NCBI GenBank assembly: GCA_038363925.1
Contig: JAQQWL010000002.1
Coordinates: forward strand, 4,340,001 to 4,404,000
DNA from: Apiospora phragmitis
Taxonomy: Eukaryota; Ascomycota; Sordariomycetes; Amphisphaeriales; Apiosporaceae
DNA: 64,000 nucleotides
Direction: 5' to 3'
A program made the position numbers and the translations under genes. Of this stretch, positions 33,231 through 45,493 are shown piece by piece; the stretch's first letter is position 1; every line of letters starts with the position of its first letter. A model generated the notes under the pieces. The model was not told where the DNA came from. It saw nothing but the letters and a program-made list of their open reading frames with translations, and ran no database searches.

Positions 33231-36090
33231 CGTGTCCACGAGCTGCTAGAGACGAAAAGAGAGAGACAGACAGAAACCGCGGCTTGCTGTCGGTGGTCTT
33301 GGTCAGGAAGGTACTTTCACATATGAACGTCACACGAAATAGCGGGACTAGAGAGGAAAGATACACAGTGATTCGGTGTTTATACATTAAAAATTGAATA
33401 TGTGACGTTGGATGATATTGCCCAAATCAAGATCGGAGAGAAGTAAAGAGAAACCTACCTGTTAGGAAATGTGAACGACGCAATGCTGATCAACAGCTGC
33501 CTGGGCCGGCCAGGAAGCAGGAACCGTGTCTACAGCATTGTAGACAGAGCAATGTCGGACGCTTCGGGGATCAGATCCTCCAGGACCCAGCCGATGACCT
33601 CGAAAGCCAGTCGAGTGACGGGGCAGCAGAACACGGACCAGAAGAACAACACCGTGAGCCAGGCGATCTCGGAGAGAGTGGGAGGGGCGAGTTCGTGCAG
33701 CAGCTGCTTCGAGATGGCGACGCTCTGCTTCCGGACGTGGCGACTTATAGTCTTGTTGCGGACGTGGAGAGGCTTCCACTGCACCGTCAGCATCTGGCTG
33801 CTGGCTGACATCTTGGCGGTAGTTTCCCAGGGCAAATGGAAAAAGAGGGAAAGAGACTGATTTGTGCTGGAACGGGAAAAAAATCAGCTTGAAGAACGAA
33901 TGACTTTTTTGTGCTTGAAGAGACTGAGCCAGCAGACGAAGATGAAGAATGGATGATCGACGTCTTTCGCTCTCAGTCGTAGCCACCCCGAGGAGGGGTT
34001 TTATCTGGGGGAAGCTCATCCCCTTTGTGACGATCCAGATGAAAGGAGCGAGATGAGCCAATTGTTATGAAACGTTCCGTGTACAATGGCGTTTCTTCCG
34101 GGACATTGTTGTGTTGCTTTGACACTATGGCCCTTTGTAAGGGGAGGCTTGGCCGTCCACGATGCGGTTTATGTGTGCCGTGGCGGGAGAAACGGCCTTG
34201 TAAGTTAGATTATATGCCCGATGGGCGTTGTAGCTCGAACTTGACAGATGAAGCAGCCATGATAAAGCGATGTGATCGGCATCGGCTTGATATTGCAGGT
34301 TCATTAGATGATACCGGCACACAACTCTATCCCCCGAGCTACGGCTCCTGTCATTTCAGCTCGGTACTAATGGCGAGCAGCGCGTCTTGACTGTCGGAAC
34401 AATCATCGAGGTCATGTCAGACGTTAGGTTTCAGCCGCAGAAATATGTACTGGACCATAAAATGCTCTTTCTAATTGCTCAAAGCTAAAATATATCCGGG
34501 AAAACCGTGCTTGGTCTTATCCTACGTAGTGATTAATGTGCAGCTTGGCCGTGACATGACGGCCACCTCGTCACATGCTTACGAGGAGACTAACCCTAAC
34601 TGATAGTATCATAAGTACGGGGTATGTTAGAGGGTGTTCCTGCTTGTGCGGGGCGTTCCGTTGCACGAGAGCGTCTTCACCAAGCCCCGGCTAGTTCCTC
34701 TCTAGCTTGAACGTCCGTCGGAGCCTTCACGATCTTGACCCCTTTTCAACGATCTGGTAAGATGGATTGATTAGGCAATCCAGACAGAATCGCATTTCGA
34801 CAAATAAAAAAGAATAAAAACCCCAGATGCCAAGTGGAGACCTTAGCGGAGGTTTTCAAGTACGTGTCTGCGGTCTTGACCTAGAAAGATGCTCTGGGCT
34901 ACAAGCTCCTGATAACCGTCACAATTAATCGGCCGAGACTCGGGCACGCTATTTAGGACTTGAAAAAAGAGTGAAGCCCTTCCAGGAAAGGCGTCGCAGA
35001 CTCTAATGCAAAAGGGGGGGGGGTCAAGTCCGGGGGAAAACGAGCTGAGAGGCACAAAAGGCCCTTCGTGAAGCCGGACTGAGTATGCCTTCCGTACTAA
35101 GAGCGCGCACTTATTCCGAACCATTGAGACCCTGCTGGAAGATGCGCCGTGACGGACTCCTTCGCGCTTCCAGCGCAGATGTGTTGCCAACCAGCTTGAT
35201 GGGGCAGGGACAGGGCGTTGCCGAGAATACTAGTGATTTATTTCACTAAGGAGGGCAGGCGATGCTCTTATTAAGTCCCCGGTTACCTAAATAATGAACA
35301 AACATCGACTAGATAGGGCCGTTAAGCACGCAGCCGCTCGATGTTCCTAGTCGCCAGTGTGTCCTAGCAGCTGTCAAGTGGTTGGACTTCCTCAAGATCG
35401 ATCGGTCCCGAAACAATAGTAGACGACTGGTTCTAGAACAACATCCCGTACATTATTTTGCTATGGGTGAGCTGAGATAGCAAGGGCCACCGACTTGCCA
35501 GTGACCAATACCGCTCAAGGCAGGCTGTTCTGCATGTCTAAGTAAGCAATCGGGACTTTGAGACGATCGCATACAAAGGGGGAAGGAGCTTCGACATATA
35601 GAACCCAGCTTCGCCAGCCAGAAATAGGCGAGCGAGATCATGCCAGCCAATATTACGGGCCTAGCCAAAAGGGCGTGAAGCTGTATTAAGCCAGGTCACG
35701 CGTGGTTAACCACTCGGATGACTGACTGACAAAAATCAGGAATCAGAGACTACCTAATATATAAGTCAGTAGAGTGCTGAATGGTTGGTTCCAATTGGGT
35801 TGCTTACGATACGCAATGAAAGAGCAGATCAGGGGTGATATTCACGGTGTGGGTTGTCGCATTGCTCGGTTTGACACTGGTGCGGTTAAAGGTGAACACC
35901 CAAGGACTCTCAGACAGACATCAGGCATAACTTGAAAGGAATGGACATAGAAATCAGACAGCTCTTCAGGTAATAAATTCGTCTCATAGCTTCCAGCACA
36001 TTGGTCTTCGTGAACGCAGTACGATGGTATATTGAACTCAACCAATCCCACTCACTCCATCACCAACAATGACTCCTTTCCTTCCCCTTT
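33231..36090. other. Gene-poor region
   Basis: About 2.9 kb with one weak small frame (33530-33811, reverse) and a G10 run near 35016. Otherwise no gene, RNA gene or repeat is seen. Confidence 0.4.
33530..33811 (-). CDS. Possible small membrane protein, unassigned
   Basis: A 93-aa frame from ATG 33811. It has a basic first half (KTISRHVRKQSVAISKQLL) and one strongly hydrophobic helix (IAWLTVLFFWSVFCCPVTRLAF). A pyrimidine-rich leader precedes the ATG. No family is recognised, and it may be non-coding or only one exon. Confidence 0.3.
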   Translation of the reverse strand: MSASSQMLTVQWKPLHVRNKTISRHVRKQSVAISKQLLHELAPPTLSEIAWLTVLFFWSVFCCPVTRLAFEVIGWVLEDLIPEASDIALSTML

Positions 36091-37344
36091 TCACGAGAGC
36101 CTCAAGTCCCACCACCTCTGCAACCCCTCGACATCGCACCAAGCGAACTGCGTCGGGTTCTCGAACCACCAGCGCCCGCCGCCGTGCCGGTCCCGGTCGC
36201 TCGCGTACTTCTTCAAACTACCACCATCGAAGCGGTGGTTCTTGACGCCCAGCAGCAGCACCACGCTCCCCACCTGCGGCGCGAACTCGGCCGGGTCCAG
36301 GAACACGGTGAGGTGCACCTGCTTGGGCGTCGACGGGTGCGCGAGCCGGGCCTGGCGCTGGCGGTACGGCGGAAGGTGCGACGGCTGCAGCTCTGACACG
36401 GTCGCGACCACGGCCAGCACGTTGGTCGACCAGTTCTGCTTGTAGGGCAGGGTGGGGATGCCGCGCAGCGGCGTCAGCTTCAACGGCTTTGTCGGGTCGG
36501 CGTCTAACCAGGGGGGCAGAGGCGGCGCGCTTCCCTCCGGGACGGGCTCGGGCTCGGGCTCGGCATACCCGTTGTCTACAGCGGTGGCAGTCGCCATGGC
36601 TGCCGCTTGCGACGCAGATTGCGATTGCAGTCGCTGGGTGGCGAGCTCGACGCGTTTCTGTACCGTTCGCTGTGGCAGCACCGCTATGGCCTCGAAGTCG
36701 TCGTCATCGGTTGCGTCGGCTACTTCCTCAAGTAGATGCGCATCTGGAACCGTGGGTTCGGCCACAATGACTTTTGCCAGGGGTTCCTCGTCCTTCCCTG
36801 AGGTCTGAGCGAGTGCAACAGGCGTTTCTTCGCCAGCCACTGCAATGTCGTGCTCTTGTATCTCGGATAGTAACCCTGCGGAGCCTGCCATCTCTAGAAA
36901 CCGATTGTTCCAGCCCACCATGTTCAAACGGCTGACCACAATGTAAGGCATCGTGCCTGTTCCGGAGGCCATCGCATCTTCCTTTCCTTTTCCCTTGCCC
37001 GACGGCCCCGCAGTTGAATCCAGCCACTCCAACCGGAACGCCTCGAGTTTGATGTATGACCCTATTGAGATCTGGCCGCCGTCCACGTAACGGTGCATTT
37101 CAGCCACCAGGAGTGCCTGGATGCAGAGCTCGCCGTCGCCGAGCATCAAGCGGATGGCGCGCCATTTCTTGGACCGAGAGGCGTTGCAGATCTCGACGTC
37201 CTCGACGAGCAAGACGGAGCCCGGGATGCAGTACTTGGTGCGCAGGATGTCGGCAATGAGGGGCTTGGGCGCAAAGGGCTCGGCCACAATGCAGGTTATC
37301 TCGGGGACCGGATCGGGGGAATCGCTGAACGCAGGCGCCGGCAT
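36091..37344 (-). CDS. Two-OB-fold protein, putative single-stranded nucleic-acid binder
   Basis: An intact, intronless frame of 417 aa starting MPAPAFSDSPDPVPEI. Residues about 15-110 resemble the N-terminal OB fold of RPA1-type proteins: KKWRAIRLMLGDGELCIQAL, then ISIGSYIKLEAFRLEW, a strand-turn-strand with a GDGE loop. Residues about 190-290 are acidic, then Gln/Ala/Glu/Pro-rich linker (EPEPEPVPEGSAPPLPPWL). Residues about 300-415 look like a second OB-type domain: WSTNVLAVVATVSELQPSHL, then VHLTVFLDPAEFAPQVGSVV, HRFDGGSLKKYA and RWWFENPTQF. A role at telomeres or in replication/repair is plausible by analogy to two-OB proteins, but this is inference. I do not know a named family. Confidence 0.75.
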   Translation of the reverse strand: MPAPAFSDSPDPVPEITCIVAEPFAPKPLIADILRTKYCIPGSVLLVEDVEICNASRSKKWRAIRLMLGDGELCIQALLVAEMHRYVDGGQISIGSYIKLEAFRLEWLDSTAGPSGKGKGKEDAMASGTGTMPYIVVSRLNMVGWNNRFLEMAGSAGLLSEIQEHDIAVAGEETPVALAQTSGKDEEPLAKVIVAEPTVPDAHLLEEVADATDDDDFEAIAVLPQRTVQKRVELATQRLQSQSASQAAAMATATAVDNGYAEPEPEPVPEGSAPPLPPWLDADPTKPLKLTPLRGIPTLPYKQNWSTNVLAVVATVSELQPSHLPPYRQRQARLAHPSTPKQVHLTVFLDPAEFAPQVGSVVLLLGVKNHRFDGGSLKKYASDRDRHGGGRWWFENPTQFAWCDVEGLQRWWDLRLS

Positions 37345-40300
37345 GGGTTGTGTGACGCGACAGTCATGGTTTCCTCATGGAGAAATTATGGGAAGAGTTA
37401 CCTTTGCAGGACGAAAAAGCAATTAGTCACCCTGCTACCGCCAGAATCAAGGCATTTGATCTGGCACATGTTTGGCGCCAGAACTCTCGAGTCTAGAGGC
37501 CACGCAGTCGCGTAGTTGCTAGAGGGAAAACGCGACTTGGTGGGGTACCACTTTAAATGCATACTTGCATACCTCCCAAGCACGCGTTGAGAGATCTCAC
37601 TCATGCTCTCGAAACCCGCAGGTTAGGTAACGCTTCTTCTCATTGCATTTTACTCCTTTGGTGCTTGCCTACCATACACTCTGTCGGGCCAGTCATACTG
37701 CAAGCCCACCGAGTAAGTCGGTCCTGCGCATTCGGGACTGACGGTGTAGCCTGAAGCACTTAATAGCAACTCGGCATACAAGGCGTCTGTGAAAGTCCAA
37801 CTTCTTTTGGTTTGCGACACGAGCATGAAGGTGACATATCTGCCCGGAGTTGGTCGTGAGATGCACCCGGTAAGTATCCGACTATCCACCATGCAAAGCA
37901 TGAGACATTCTCAGATTTTACCTTTTTTACTCCGTACCCTCTGTTTCCATGAGTGTAGGTGGTGTCTGAAACTATACTTCGTTACTCGATATCTGTGGCA
38001 CCCAAGGCCGAGGTCGAGGTGAACCACATCGGTCATAAGACGTTGACGACGTACCATCGTGTATTATGTGAGTTAGTTGTGCGGTGGCATGTAGCGGGAA
38101 TCCATTGCGATTGCAATCATACTGCTTGACGTGAGGAATGTTGTGCCTTGCAAGAGCCTGGAAGAATCCGTAGCACATCTCGTTCGTTTGCTCGCCCATG
38201 AGGACGGTTGGGTACACAGAAAGTCCGCATATCAATCAATATCACCATGTATGTAGCGACAGTCGAGTCATTTGGCCAATGGGCGGGCCACGGGCAGGTA
38301 AGGAAACATCCTCCGGTTGAGCGTAGCTATGCCATCCCGTGGCCATTTACATGGCGGCATTAGAACGACGTCTGCATTTAAGCGAATATACCATAGAAAT
38401 CCAGGTAAAATTGTATCACGCGTCAGATTCCAGGTTGCAAGTCTCGTTGTCTCGGTGTACGTAATAGCATATAACTCACCAGCCACGGACAGGTCGTTTT
38501 GATCAAATGGATGCACGGCGTAACCGATGCCAAGTCGGCAGTGAAAGGGAGGTGGCAGTGGGACAGAGTAAAAGGAGGTTTGGCTTCTGGTTTGGCCGTT
38601 TGTTAGTAGGAGGATTGCAGAGGAAGGGTACGCATGTCCCTTCCCTCCCATCCTTGGTGAAGCAGGAGGTAACTTGGTATGCAAGATCCATCGGCCGTCG
38701 AGTCGAACCAGATTCCCCATTCTGGAAGGCAAACATCCCAAACGAGGTCGAAGGGAGCGGCAGTGCACATAGCGCCTTGGCCTTCTGTTTTACCAGACGA
38801 TGCCAGCCAACGGGGACGGGCAGCGGGAACTCCAACTGGCTCACGGGTCGGAAGATCCGCTAGCTAGTGGCAAGGTTGGTATAATACAGTACTGCAAAAA
38901 GTAGTCTGCAGAATGTTTCATGTTGAAGAGCCGTTTCTCTCAGCCTCCTAGGTGAGTGTCTGTCTCGCTCTCCGTTCAGCTGCTCTCCGCGAATCCCACG
39001 TACAGTGCAGAATACTCCCAGCATTACTGCCCATCAGTACTGCCAGCAGTACTTTATGATTCGTTACGCCATGAGCGACCGTCTTGAGGGTGCGGACCCC
39101 CAGCGCCGGGCGATCTGGGCGATCGATACTCCATGTAGCACACCGTGTAGACTTGATTTATGATGGAATGGGTAAAGATTAGGGCATATCGCATTTGCAA
39201 ATCTCTGATGGGACCCGGTGAATAGGGATTTGCTAGGCCGGCCACGCGTCGTCAAGTGGGAATTGTGATTGTACGTACTTGTGCTTGTACATGTAGTTGG
39301 TAGGCGGCCATAGCTTCGGGACATACAAGTAACTCTGCAGAGGGGTCGTGAAACTTACACAGCCCTCTCAGAGTTGAGATAGCAGGAGGAACCGCAAACA
39401 CCTCAGCACATGAATGGCCTGTTCGGCAAGGGGGAAAGGTATCAAATCTGCGACTGTCTGTCTCATGAATCCGACAGCAAATCATTCGCTAGACATGAGT
39501 TGGTCTAAAGCATGGTCGGCAGCTAAAAAGAGATACACTGAGGATCTAACGCCCCCTGGCCCCCTCCAATCCAGAAATGTTCCTTTGGAGCTAAGAACAG
39601 TGATTTGGGATTCTTGCGCCGCAAAAAGTTTGTCATGTGTGTAAACTGTAGCTGTACTGTAGTGTGTGTCGTCGTGAATCTGCAGAAACGACAGTATTTG
39701 GACAGGTGTCATGTCACCTGCGGCCGACATCGTTTTTGTGACGGGTGTTAGATGTTTATTCAGGGCAGGTGATGGGCCATGGATTCATGAGAGGCGTGAA
39801 ACCCGAAACTCTACATCAGACGAGCCGTTGGGTTGTAGCTTGGTGGGTACATGTAGTTCAACCAGGAACTGTACGTTTGTGAGTGTACGTGAGACACTGA
39901 AGTGCGGAGTAACCCTGTTGGGCTATTTTGACGGTTCCCTTTAACGGGAGGTGGTGGCTCTGGTTTGGTGTTCTCTATGATCTGGTGGTAGAGGCAGCCA
40001 AGATGCTATTCGGCAATTCGCCCGCGCTATTCTCATCGGCTAAGTACATCTGCTCGACGGCATTTGGGGATGGCCAGTGGTTGGTCTGCTTCGCACGCAA
40101 AGTTGATCGCTAGCTCCTAGTCAGGGCCCCTGCCAATAGTGTAATTTGGGCGGGAGGGCCGTAGTGGCCGATCAACAGAACTTTTTTTCTTATCAGTTTG
40201 AGCTACTGTAACTCTAAGGCGTGTATCCGTACCACGTACTCTAGACGTGGTGACCCTGGAAAAGTGCAAGAGCTGTATCCATTACGGGTAACAACCAAAA

Positions 40301-43299
40301 TACGGACAAGGTGATCATGTTGTCGTCATTCGACCAGCTATGTCGTCGAGCGCTAACAGGTTACATTGGATAATAACCCGCAATCCCAGTTAGACATCGT
40401 GAACCGAAATGGGCCGAGTCCAAGGAGCAAGTAATTCTTATTTCGTTGGTTGGTGGAATTAGGGACTGGTGAACGGGCCAGTAATGACGAGAACCCAGCC
40501 GCTGGGAACCAGCTCCCAGCAAGCAGCCGGGCAGCAAATTGTCTTCCTGGTAACGAGTCCAGATCAACTTCGCGACGTCATAGGCCATTGGCAGGATTGG
40601 GTGGTCAATCCACGGCTGGGTCTTCTGAAACGCCGTGGATACATTGCGCATTTACACATGGAGAAAAGAAAGGAAAAGGCTTAGTCGGGCTGATCGTCGT
40701 TTACCCCATTTCGACTGTGCAAATGTACCGACAGAGAGGGGTCGCATGCCGCCGACCGCTTTCGGTATCTGGTTAAACAGCGTAAGGCCCCATGCCTCTT
40801 ACCCGCCCGTTGTTGACTATTGACGACGATTTGGAACGGACAGCGTTATTGAGTCCGGCATGTGTATATTCAAGTGATGAGTGACGAATCAACAAGACAA
40901 CAGGTTGGTCACTTACGTGTTATTGTCGCCATTTTCAGTGCATACGATGCGGGTAGCTCGCATTAATCAGGGCTGGAGGGTGTCTGATTGCTGCTAATAA
41001 ACTCTATTTCAGGCCCTGAACAGGGCCCGAAAACCCTTGCTGCTTGCCTCCCAGAACCCAGCACGCTCAGAAGCTTTTGTGGACTTTTATCTTAGTTGAC
41101 AGGGCGGGCTGGCGGGTTGCGCATGATGGCTAGCGGAAAGGGAAGGTAGGTCCTTGTCAGGGGGGGCATGGACGCGTAACCTTCGGGTCTTCACCACAGA
41201 AAACGCCAGCCAGCGGGTTCGGGGCGAGTAGAGAACTGAGTCCAGTCCAGGAACGCTGCCATCACTGCTGTAGCCTGTATGTAAAGGGCTGGATGACAAG
41301 ACCGTAGTTCGGACGATTTGTTCATCTTCTGTTTCTACTATTTTGCCTTTCTTGGCGGCTCTTATTCGTCGTGAATGGTATCTCATCTCGATGCTAGGGT
41401 CAGATGCTATGTAAGGTTAGCGACGTACGTTGCGAGAGATTAATGATTAATTCTCCGGTTGCGATACCGCTGTGACTTTGTCATCACACCGCACTTGATG
41501 ATAGGCAAGCTGCATATATACTGTGCTATACTGTACCGTCTAGCAACCGGTAATATGGAAAATTGGTCTGATACCGCTGTGGAAATTCCTCCACGAGTCA
41601 ATCTGGGGCTTGTCTGGTAGATCGTTGGATGGGAGCATTGTCGGGACAGTGTTGTGGCACGGTGCAATCAAGCTTCCATCCGTCCAACCCCGACTTCTGC
41701 AACTAACACCACACAAACATCCAAAAGAAACGACCAGTCTTGGTGAGTTACAGATGTAGTAGTTTACTGTATCGGCAGGTAGTTTAACTGATTCATTCAT
41801 GGGTCTTGCTAACAGTCAGCTGGTACGCCACGTTTTTTCTTCTGCACATATACGAACGGCAATACCTTCCCAGTATGTAATGATCAATGGCTCCGAACAC
41901 CAACACCCTCGTGTTTGCTTAGCTCATCGTATATGTATGCATTTTGAAGACTTGGTTTGCACTGCAGAGGAGAGGGCTCATGCCAGAATCTCATGACTGG
42001 AGAAGTAGGTAAGTGTCGTATCGGACTGAGACTCAGTCCTTGCATACATACCTTATGTGACTGTCAAGGCCCAGATCAGGATTGCTGCAGCAAGGTGGCC
42101 GAGCATCATTTTGCGCCGACCAGGGGGGTAAACAACATGGGATTTCGTATTCCCCGTGCCACACGCATCCCGTCTACACAATTACTCGATAAACTCAACT
42201 AGCTCCACACTCTCTTCATGCGAACGACGATGGTGTTCTCAATCACAGACCAGACCGGACAGGCGTCAAGTGTGCTGTGTTGTTCACAGAACAACGAAAG
42301 CGTAAGGCGAAGTCGAGGTATTATATTGTAGGCACCGCCACCGCGCGCTCGAGCAGTGCTTGGGTATATGTACCTAGGTATACTGTGTAGGGATACATAG
42401 CCGGCCAATGAGTTGCCATCATCTGTGATTACGCGTAGCTCAATCTTGCTCAATCTAGACTTGTGGGACCAATCACTCGTTTGCAAGGCCCAAAGCGCCA
42501 CGCGCGGTGGACTCAGCTTACCACGTTCCTTGGCAACTTGGCGACAGATGTACTTTCTGAGCTTAGCCAGCGAATATTTTCGTCAATAGCCGAGAAATAA
42601 TGGCAGATGGATGGCAAATGGGCGCGTTAGTAATGACCTGAAAAGTTCGGATAATTAGTAGTATGTGAACAACTAGCTGTGAATATAGTTCAGCTGACAG
42701 GAACGGCGCGCCCGTAGTTAAGTAGAACAGCACGAAACGGACGATAAGGATTGCAAATGAAGAGAGAGGAGATGTGTCTGTCTGTCGAGCGGCACAGGAA
42801 ACAGGAAGCAGTCACCAATTAAAGATGAATCTCGGGTGTGATATGGACTCAGGCAATACCCTGGCAACCCTCTCCTTTTCGTTAATCTGCTATTTATCAT
42901 TTTCCTTCTCCAAGCGGCCAGGTACATACATACACAACTGATTGCGCATCGACGGAGGCGAGCATGCACGACAGGCCAGGCACAGGTAGACAGACAGGGG
43001 GGTGGCCGACCACCAGTTTTCTGCTTTAGTCTCATTAACCAGCCCCCCTGAACATCCGAACGAAGCAGGATACAGCAGACTCCACACCTTTCCAATCCAG
43101 GTCCACCCGTGCCAGCTCCGTTGTCCCTCGCCCTCAACTTACTGTGTTGCGGCCTGCATTAAGCCCAGTACCTACGGCCGACTTCCTTATGCGCCTATCT
43201 TCATACCGTCAATCTCCCTAGCTGCTAGGTGCTGGGGGCAGTAGGGGACTAGAACTGTAGAAGAAGGGGGTTCCCTCGAGTACATCTAATGTAATTATC
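37345..43299. other. Very long gene-free region
   Basis: About 6 kb between the OB-fold gene (-) and the GT31 gene (+). All open frames are short with random codon usage; no splice-linked set gives a recognisable domain. It has mixed base composition rather than uniform AT enrichment, so it is not a simple RIP-mutated block. It may hold long untranslated leaders, non-coding RNA or unrecognised rapidly evolving genes. Confidence 0.4.
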
Positions 43300-43844
43300 C
43301 ACTTGCCCTCCCACCCTTTTCGAGGCCAAGTTCTCTCTCCTCCTACACTCGCTCGGGACTCCTTCTTCTTGGATAGCTATTTCTTCTCTTTTGCCTTTTA
43401 TTTCCTCTCCCTCTGTTTCTCAAGACAGACAGTAGGGACTTGACTGCTTGCTACACCATCGGACATTCGCCTGTCGGAAGGTCGTTTTCCTCTTTCTTTT
43501 TCATATGCTTGTCTCATCTCTACCATCAGGGTACTGAGGTGTAAGTCGTTCTTTAACTCAGTTGTGTAAGACAACCGAGCCGAGCTCTCCACGCCAGCTC
43601 ATCCCGTCCCCAAACCATACCACTCTCCAATCGCCTTGTTGCAGCTGTCAAGTCAACGGCTCCTGTCATCTGCTACACCAAAGCCACGACGACTAAATTG
43701 CTTGGACCGCGCCAGAACGTGTGACGTTCTTATATGACGGACGGCCCAGGGAGCTGATTGCGAAAGAAGAAAGACCACTCCCGTTATACATCTCCCCTGA
43801 GCACCCGAACAGTGATCTCGGGAAATCTGTAACCACTACTTACC
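43300..43844 (+). promoter_or_regulatory. CT-rich leader upstream of the GT31 gene
   Basis: Dense pyrimidine tracts (TTCTCTCTCCTCCTACACTC near 43331, then CTCCTTCTTCTTGG and CCTCTCCCTCTG) lie 400-550 bases before the ATG. In filamentous fungi such tracts mark promoter or leader regions of well-expressed genes. The leader would be long and may contain an intron. Confidence 0.4.
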
Positions 43845-45493
43845 ATGGGAGCTAAGATGCCCGCACCACACCAACGGTTTTTTAGCATGAGAAACCCGTT
43901 CTCAAGATGCGTACTCTTCGCAGTCGCGCTCTTATTCCTGCTAGCCCTCACTTGGAGGACAGACAGGATCGATGATGTGACCACACATATTATCAAGGCG
44001 ACTACGCCCAAGGCCAAGGAGTCGACCTCGCAGCAACCTCTCCGCAAGGAGCCTGCTGCTGCTGCATCCCCTGTGGATGTCGTGCCAGTCTCCAATGCCG
44101 TCATGGACTGCCGCATCAACACGACCGACATGGCTGTATTACAAGCCAAATACCAGCTTGAAAACGGATTCGAATATTTCAAGCGCTACGTCAAGATCAA
44201 CCGCGAACCCATCGCCCGAAAGTCCATCACCAAGCTTCAGCAGGATTTCCTGCCTACTGCTTTTAAGATTATCGACTCTAACTACCCGGACAGCTACGGC
44301 GAGGAGAAATGTACCCGCCGCTGCAAGTCTCCGTGCCGGAATCGCCCTATCCTACCACTGGCAACCTCAGTGATTTCATGTTCGGTGTTTCCACCACCTT
44401 CAAGAGATTCAGCTCGAGCAAGACCAGCCCTGTGAACGAATGGACGTACTGGTTGACTGATGGCAAGGGCAAGTCAAACGGTGGCAAGCTTGTGCTTCTG
44501 CTTCTGGATGCATCTGAAGAACAGATCCTCGAGGCCAAGACGATCTTGACCGAGCGTGGTGTGGATGTTGATGTGTATCACTCCGACTCGCGCATGGAAA
44601 TGGCCGTTCGCTACCTCACCTTAGTCCCGACCTTGTACAACCACCCCGAGCGACCGAACAAGAAGTGGCTCGTCACTTGCGACGACGACACCTTCTTCCC
44701 CAGCGTCCACAAGCTTACGAAGAAGTTTGAGGAATATGACCCGACCGAGCCGCTTTACATTGGTACCCTATCTGAAGATGTCAATAACGTCGACCGTCAT
44801 GGGTCCCAAGCTTTCGGTGGTGCTGGTGTTTTCCTGTCCGTGCCATTGGCTGCCCAAGTCCAGGCCAACTATGACAGCTGCAAGTCCGATGAGAAGATTC
44901 GGGAGTCCAACTCTGGCTGGGGTCCCCAAGGTGATATCCTTCTCCGGAAGTGTATCTACGAGAACAGCGATGTGCGCCTGAGCGTCTTGCACGGTTTGTA
45001 TCAGCTTGATCTCTACGGCGACCCCTCCGGATTCTACGAGGCCGGTCTCCAGCCCATCTCTCTGCACCACTTCAAGGGCGGCGGTTGGCACTCTGCCCTC
45101 CCTTGGCAATACACCAAGATCGCCCACATCTGTGGCGAGGACTGCACCTTCCAGCGATTCCGCACCAAGGATGACTTTGTCCTCTCGACAAGCTTCAGCG
45201 TGGTGGAGTATCCCAAGGGTGTCGATTTCAACATGAACCAGATGGAAAGAACGTTTGCCGCCGCACCCCAGGACAAGGGCTGGAATTTGGACTACGTTCT
45301 CGACCCCCAACGACCCAGTCTGCTCAAGACGGGCAGGAAGATCAGCTGGGATCTCCAAGAGGCTACCCTGAATGATGACAACACCGTCACCCAGATCTAC
45401 GTGCGCAAAGCCAATGACTGGAGATGGGTCGACCCGGAGAACACTCCCATGTCTCAAAATGACGGCATCATCGAGCTTGTGTGGGTGCCTTGA
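43845..45493 (+). CDS. GT31 fringe-like glycosyltransferase, type II membrane protein (frameshift near 44315)
   Basis: 549 aa if one C is added to the CCC at 44314-44316. The first frame ends ...GEEKCT and the second continues PPLQVSVPESPYP, matching smoothly as CTPPLQ. Residues about 22-37 (CVLFAVALLFLLALTW) form a single N-terminal anchor, as in Golgi glycosyltransferases. The catalytic part has WLVTCDDDTFFPSVHKL (the DxD metal and sugar-nucleotide site, about residue 285), GGAGVFLSVPLA and GWGPQGDILLRKC, then GLYQLDLYGDPSGF and ISLHHFKGGGWHS. These are arranged as in fringe-type beta-1,3 transferases. The donor and acceptor are unknown; a role in protein or wall glycan extension in the Golgi is inferred. 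The first of several close ATGs was taken as start. Confidence 0.85.

Noticed and set aside
43002..43244. Forward frame within the CT-rich region upstream of GT31
   Set aside because: Short, no conserved motif; better explained as leader or promoter sequence.
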